Assembly (NCBI GenBank): GCA_031282465.1
Contig: JAITDR010000012.1
Span: 1-7,517, forward strand
Reading direction: 5' to 3'
DNA length: 7,517 nucleotides
Origin: Desulfovibrio sp.
GTDB taxonomy: Bacteria; Desulfobacterota; Desulfovibrionia; Desulfovibrionales; Desulfovibrionaceae
In this document: piece after piece, positions 6,061 through 7,517 of the stretch
Layout: the number at the start of each line of letters is the position of its first letter
Position numbering within the stretch: the stretch's first letter is position 1
The notes under the pieces: model-generated
The model's database searches: none
Seen by the model: only the letters and a program-made list of their open reading frames with translations
Told to the model about the DNA's origin: nothing
Translations under genes and position numbers: made by a program

Positions 6061-7269
6061 ATGTTTATCAACGGAATCACTCTGAGGAACTTCCTGAGCT
6101 ATGGCGGACAGCAGAACCCTGTCTCCCTGGGACCGCTGAATATTGTGATTGGGCCGAACGGTTCGGGGAAGTCCAACTTGCTGGAGGCTATAGAGCTTAT
6201 CCGCAACACTCCCGGTATGGTCAATAAACCCATCCGTGAAGGCGGAGGGATTGATGAATGGCTGCATAAAAACGATACGGATCGGCTGAACTCGGCTGAA
6301 ATCAGGATCATATTTGACTTTCCCTTCGATAAGAAGAAAAATTTCCTTCTCTATGAGCTATCGTTTTCAGAATATATACAGCGCTTTTATATCAAGAGTG
6401 AAATTATCGGCTATCCATTAAAGGATGTGGCGTTGGGAAAAATCATCAACGAGGATGATGAGCCGATACAAGCCGTCAACAGCGTCTATTCCGGCGGAGC
6501 TGGGTACGCAAAAAACAGCATTAATGGAGAAAATAATAAGCGAACATCGGAAGTAATTAAGATTGATCCGGAAAAATCCATCCTGGCTCAACGTAAAGAC
6601 CCGAAACAATATCTGGAAATCACCTATCTTGCGGAGGAATTCGACAAGATTCGCATCTACCGGGACTGGACATTCGGCCGCTACGCGGCGACGCGGCAAC
6701 CGCAGAAGACGGATCTGCCGAACCATTGGCTTGAGCCGGACGCAAGCAATATCGCGCTGGTCCTGAACAAACTTCGCCGGGACTACGAGGCAAAAGGACG
6801 CCTTTTGGACGCCCTTCGGAAACTCTATGACGGCATTGATGATTATGACGTACGCGTTGAAGGAGGGACCGTTCAGGTATTCTTTCAGGAAGGCCGTAAT
6901 GTCATTCCGGCGACCAGACTGTCGGACGGCACGTTACGGTATTTGAGTCTGCTCACCATTCTGCTGCACCCGACGCCGCCTCCGCTGGTTTGCATTGAAG
7001 AGCCCGAACTCGGCCTGCATCCTGATATTCTGCCCACGGTCGCCGACTTGCTAAAGGATGCCTCAAGCCGCATGCAGCTTATCGTCACGACCCATTCCGA
7101 TATCTTGGTGGACGCGATGACGGATATGCCCGAGGCTGTGCTGGTCTGCGAAAAGACGGCGGAGGGCAGCCGTTTGCGCCGTCTGGACGCGGAACAACTC
7201 AAACCTTGGTTGGAAAAGTACCGGCTGGGCGAGTCATGTACCCCCGGCAAAGCCGGGGGCTTGAGATAG
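6061..7269 (+). CDS. AAA-family (SMC/RecF-like, AAA_21) ATPase with altered C-terminus
   Basis: This 402-residue P-loop ATPase belongs to the ABC/SMC-like 'predicted ATPase' group that includes OLD- and RecF-related proteins. It shows NGITLRNFLSYG (4-15), Walker A GPNGSGKS (31-38), a Q-containing middle stretch (SILAQRK, 173-179), the signature RLSDGTLRYLSLL (286-298), Walker B LVCIEEPE (309-316) with ELGLHP, and an H-loop TTHSD (343-347). No TOPRIM domain is present. The middle (about residues 90-180) is AT-rich and variable. ATG at 6061 has AGGA 6 nt upstream. A TTG at 6019 would add 14 residues but lies too close to the TATAAT at 6007-6012. Relatives usually end with roughly LGELW..GE.GG.RW. 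Here LGE is followed by SCTPGKAGGLR, encoded by a GC-rich hairpin, so the native end appears cut off by an insertion. Such ATPases often pair with a small partner gene (for example DUF4276) and are found in defence loci; no partner is visible here. Activity may or may not survive the altered tail. Confidence 0.88.
   Translation: MFINGITLRNFLSYGGQQNPVSLGPLNIVIGPNGSGKSNLLEAIELIRNTPGMVNKPIREGGGIDEWLHKNDTDRLNSAEIRIIFDFPFDKKKNFLLYELSFSEYIQRFYIKSEIIGYPLKDVALGKIINEDDEPIQAVNSVYSGGAGYAKNSINGENNKRTSEVIKIDPEKSILAQRKDPKQYLEITYLAEEFDKIRIYRDWTFGRYAATRQPQKTDLPNHWLEPDASNIALVLNKLRRDYEAKGRLLDALRKLYDGIDDYDVRVEGGTVQVFFQEGRNVIPATRLSDGTLRYLSLLTILLHPTPPPLVCIEEPELGLHPDILPTVADLLKDASSRMQLIVTTHSDILVDAMTDMPEAVLVCEKTAEGSRLRRLDAEQLKPWLEKYRLGESCTPGKAGGLR
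7241..7259 (+). repeat. First GC-rich terminal hairpin
   Basis: CCCCCGGC-AAA-GCCGGGGG forms an 8-bp perfect stem with an AAA loop, followed by CTT. It also encodes the abnormal last residues of the ATPase frame. It is nearly identical to the hairpin at 7481-7499. Confidence 0.85.
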
Positions 7270-7274
7270 CAGTA

Positions 7275-7289
7275 GCCGCTCAAAGCGGC
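7275..7289 (+). repeat. Short hairpin inside the putative HEARO RNA
   Basis: GCCGCT-CAA-AGCGGC gives a 6-bp perfect stem with a 3-nt loop, 15 nt after the first hairpin. It is preceded by GTA from a GTAG tetranucleotide, reminiscent of REP/IS200-type hairpins. Confidence 0.6.
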
Positions 7290-7441
7290 AAAGACAAAAG
7301 GCAGAAGAGTTCTCAATCCGTCGGATGGTGGGAATTTCCAATTGCTGCTGCCAAATGTCGCGTAAATGCCGTCTGTGTTTGGTCGCCTCAAGTTGTACCT
7401 AAACTCCTGCGTGTGGTGGATTTCACGAAACTATATATCAA

Positions 7442-7517
7442 ATGGTGCCACTCCTTCTGGAAAAGTCGAACTTTGTGAGTCCCCAGGCAAAGCCTGGGGC
7501 TTACCATGTTTTTGTTA
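7442..7517 (+). CDS. iscB: Putative IscB-type nuclease, first ~25 codons (runs off right edge)
   Basis: An open frame begins after a TAA at 7400-7402 and is still open at the right edge. From ATG 7442 it reads MVPLLLEKSNFV, then SPQAKPGAYHVFV. IscB proteins open with a VFVLD-like strand after a short variable leader, so the terminal YHVFV fits. A GTG at 7475 is an alternative start; neither has a clear ribosome binding site, as can happen when the start lies within the RNA. IscB is an RNA-guided DNA endonuclease with RuvC and HNH domains, encoded next to its HEARO RNA. Only a few recognisable residues are visible, so the assignment rests mainly on the hairpin-rich RNA upstream. The symbol is provisional. 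Confidence 0.45.
   Translation, partial: MVPLLLEKSNFVSPQAKPGAYHVFV
7481..7499 (+). repeat. Second GC-rich hairpin, near-copy of the first
   Basis: CCCCAGGC-AAA-GCCTGGGG forms an 8-bp perfect stem with an AAA loop, followed by CTT. It differs from 7241-7259 by one base in each arm, and the two changes compensate (C-G becomes A-T). It lies within the putative iscB reading frame, encoding PQAKPG. Confidence 0.85.

Larger units (their letters stand above)
7238..7505 (+). ncRNA. Putative HEARO (IscB omega) RNA
   Basis: This ~265-nt stretch has no convincing gene and is rich in short helices. They include CCCCCGGC-AAA-GCCGGGGG (7241-7259), GCCGCT-CAA-AGCGGC (7275-7289), GGCAG (7300-7304) pairing with CTGCC (7348-7352), and ATCC-GTC-GGAT (7316-7326). 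Near the end come AAAGT-CGA-ACTTT (7462-7474) and CCCCAGGC-AAA-GCCTGGGG (7481-7499). HEARO RNAs are about this size, are highly structured, and sit directly upstream of or overlapping the iscB start. In IscB systems the guide is at the RNA's 5' end and comes from flanking host DNA, here the ATPase gene. I recognise this by layout, not by a covariance-model score. The alternative is a RAYT/REP-like or other hairpin element. Confidence 0.55.
7236..7517 (+). mobile_element. Left end of a putative IscB-type (IS200/IS605-related) element, continues past right edge
   Basis: The AAA ATPase homology stops at about codon 390. The DNA then changes to hairpin-rich sequence bounded by two near-identical GC-rich stem-loops, and the second runs into an open frame ending AYHVFV, resembling the start of IscB nucleases. 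IscB elements carry a HEARO/omega RNA at the left end followed by iscB, without a transposase of their own. The exact left boundary is uncertain; it lies between the GAG codon at 7231-7233 and the first hairpin at 7241. No target duplication can be checked because the right end lies outside the window. Confidence 0.5.

Noticed and set aside
7206..7478. 90-codon plus-strand frame across the ATPase end and hairpins
   Set aside because: It begins inside the ATPase gene in another frame and crosses several RNA-like hairpins. Its product resembles no known family.
7481..7517. Second hairpin followed by TTTTT as a rho-independent terminator of the ATPase
   Set aside because: The T run starts 9 nt after the stem and is interrupted by CTTACCATG. 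The same bases fit an open frame resembling IscB, and the stem has a near-copy 240 nt upstream.

Overview
The window looks like bacterial chromosome from a high-GC Gram-negative. A resistance-nodulation-division (RND) pump implies an inner and outer membrane, and codons are mostly G/C-ending. The exact organism cannot be fixed from sequence alone; a Desulfovibrionaceae-like host is only a guess. Everything from 1 to 5756 reads on the minus strand. From about 6000 to the right edge, everything reads on the plus strand and is visibly more AT-rich in places.

Minus-strand block, in transcription order. A TTGACA promoter with an 18-bp spacer (5888-5917) lies in front of a tight cluster. The cluster holds an MJ1255/MurG-like glycosyltransferase (4710-5756), a radical SAM protein with a cysteine-rich C-terminus (3449-4663), a GT-B family 4 glycosyltransferase (2184-3443), and a membrane-anchored family 2/21-like glycosyltransferase (1003-2187). 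Spacing is 46 nt, then 5 nt, then a 4-base GTGA overlap, so this is almost certainly one operon. It probably builds or modifies a surface glycan or glycolipid. After 141 bp without a gene comes the first 287 codons of an MdtB/MdtC-like RND efflux pump, which runs off the left edge.

Divergent control region, 5757-6060. It holds the promoter above and two stem-loops in the operon leader. It also holds three imperfect ~20-bp tandem repeats (5918-5977) directly behind the -35 box, and a TATAAT box on the plus strand for the rightward gene. The repeats look like an operator array placed to control one or both directions.

Plus-strand block. An OLD/RecF-like AAA ATPase of the 'predicted ATPase' group (6061-7269) has intact Walker A, signature, Walker B and H-loop. 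Its C-terminus is abnormal: the usual end seems to be replaced by residues encoded by a GC-rich hairpin. From about 7236 to the right edge the DNA looks like the left end of an IscB-type element. It starts with a CCCCCGGC-AAA-GCCGGGGG hairpin, continues with about 240 nt of stem-loop-rich sequence without a convincing gene, and ends with a near-copy of the first hairpin that runs into an open reading frame ending ...YHVFV. This is the layout of a HEARO (omega) RNA followed by iscB. If correct, the element landed in the 3' end of the ATPase gene, and the RNA guide would be copied from that gene's last bases. This is the most interesting part of the window. It rests on pattern recognition and needs an Rfam/HMM search and the sequence to the right.
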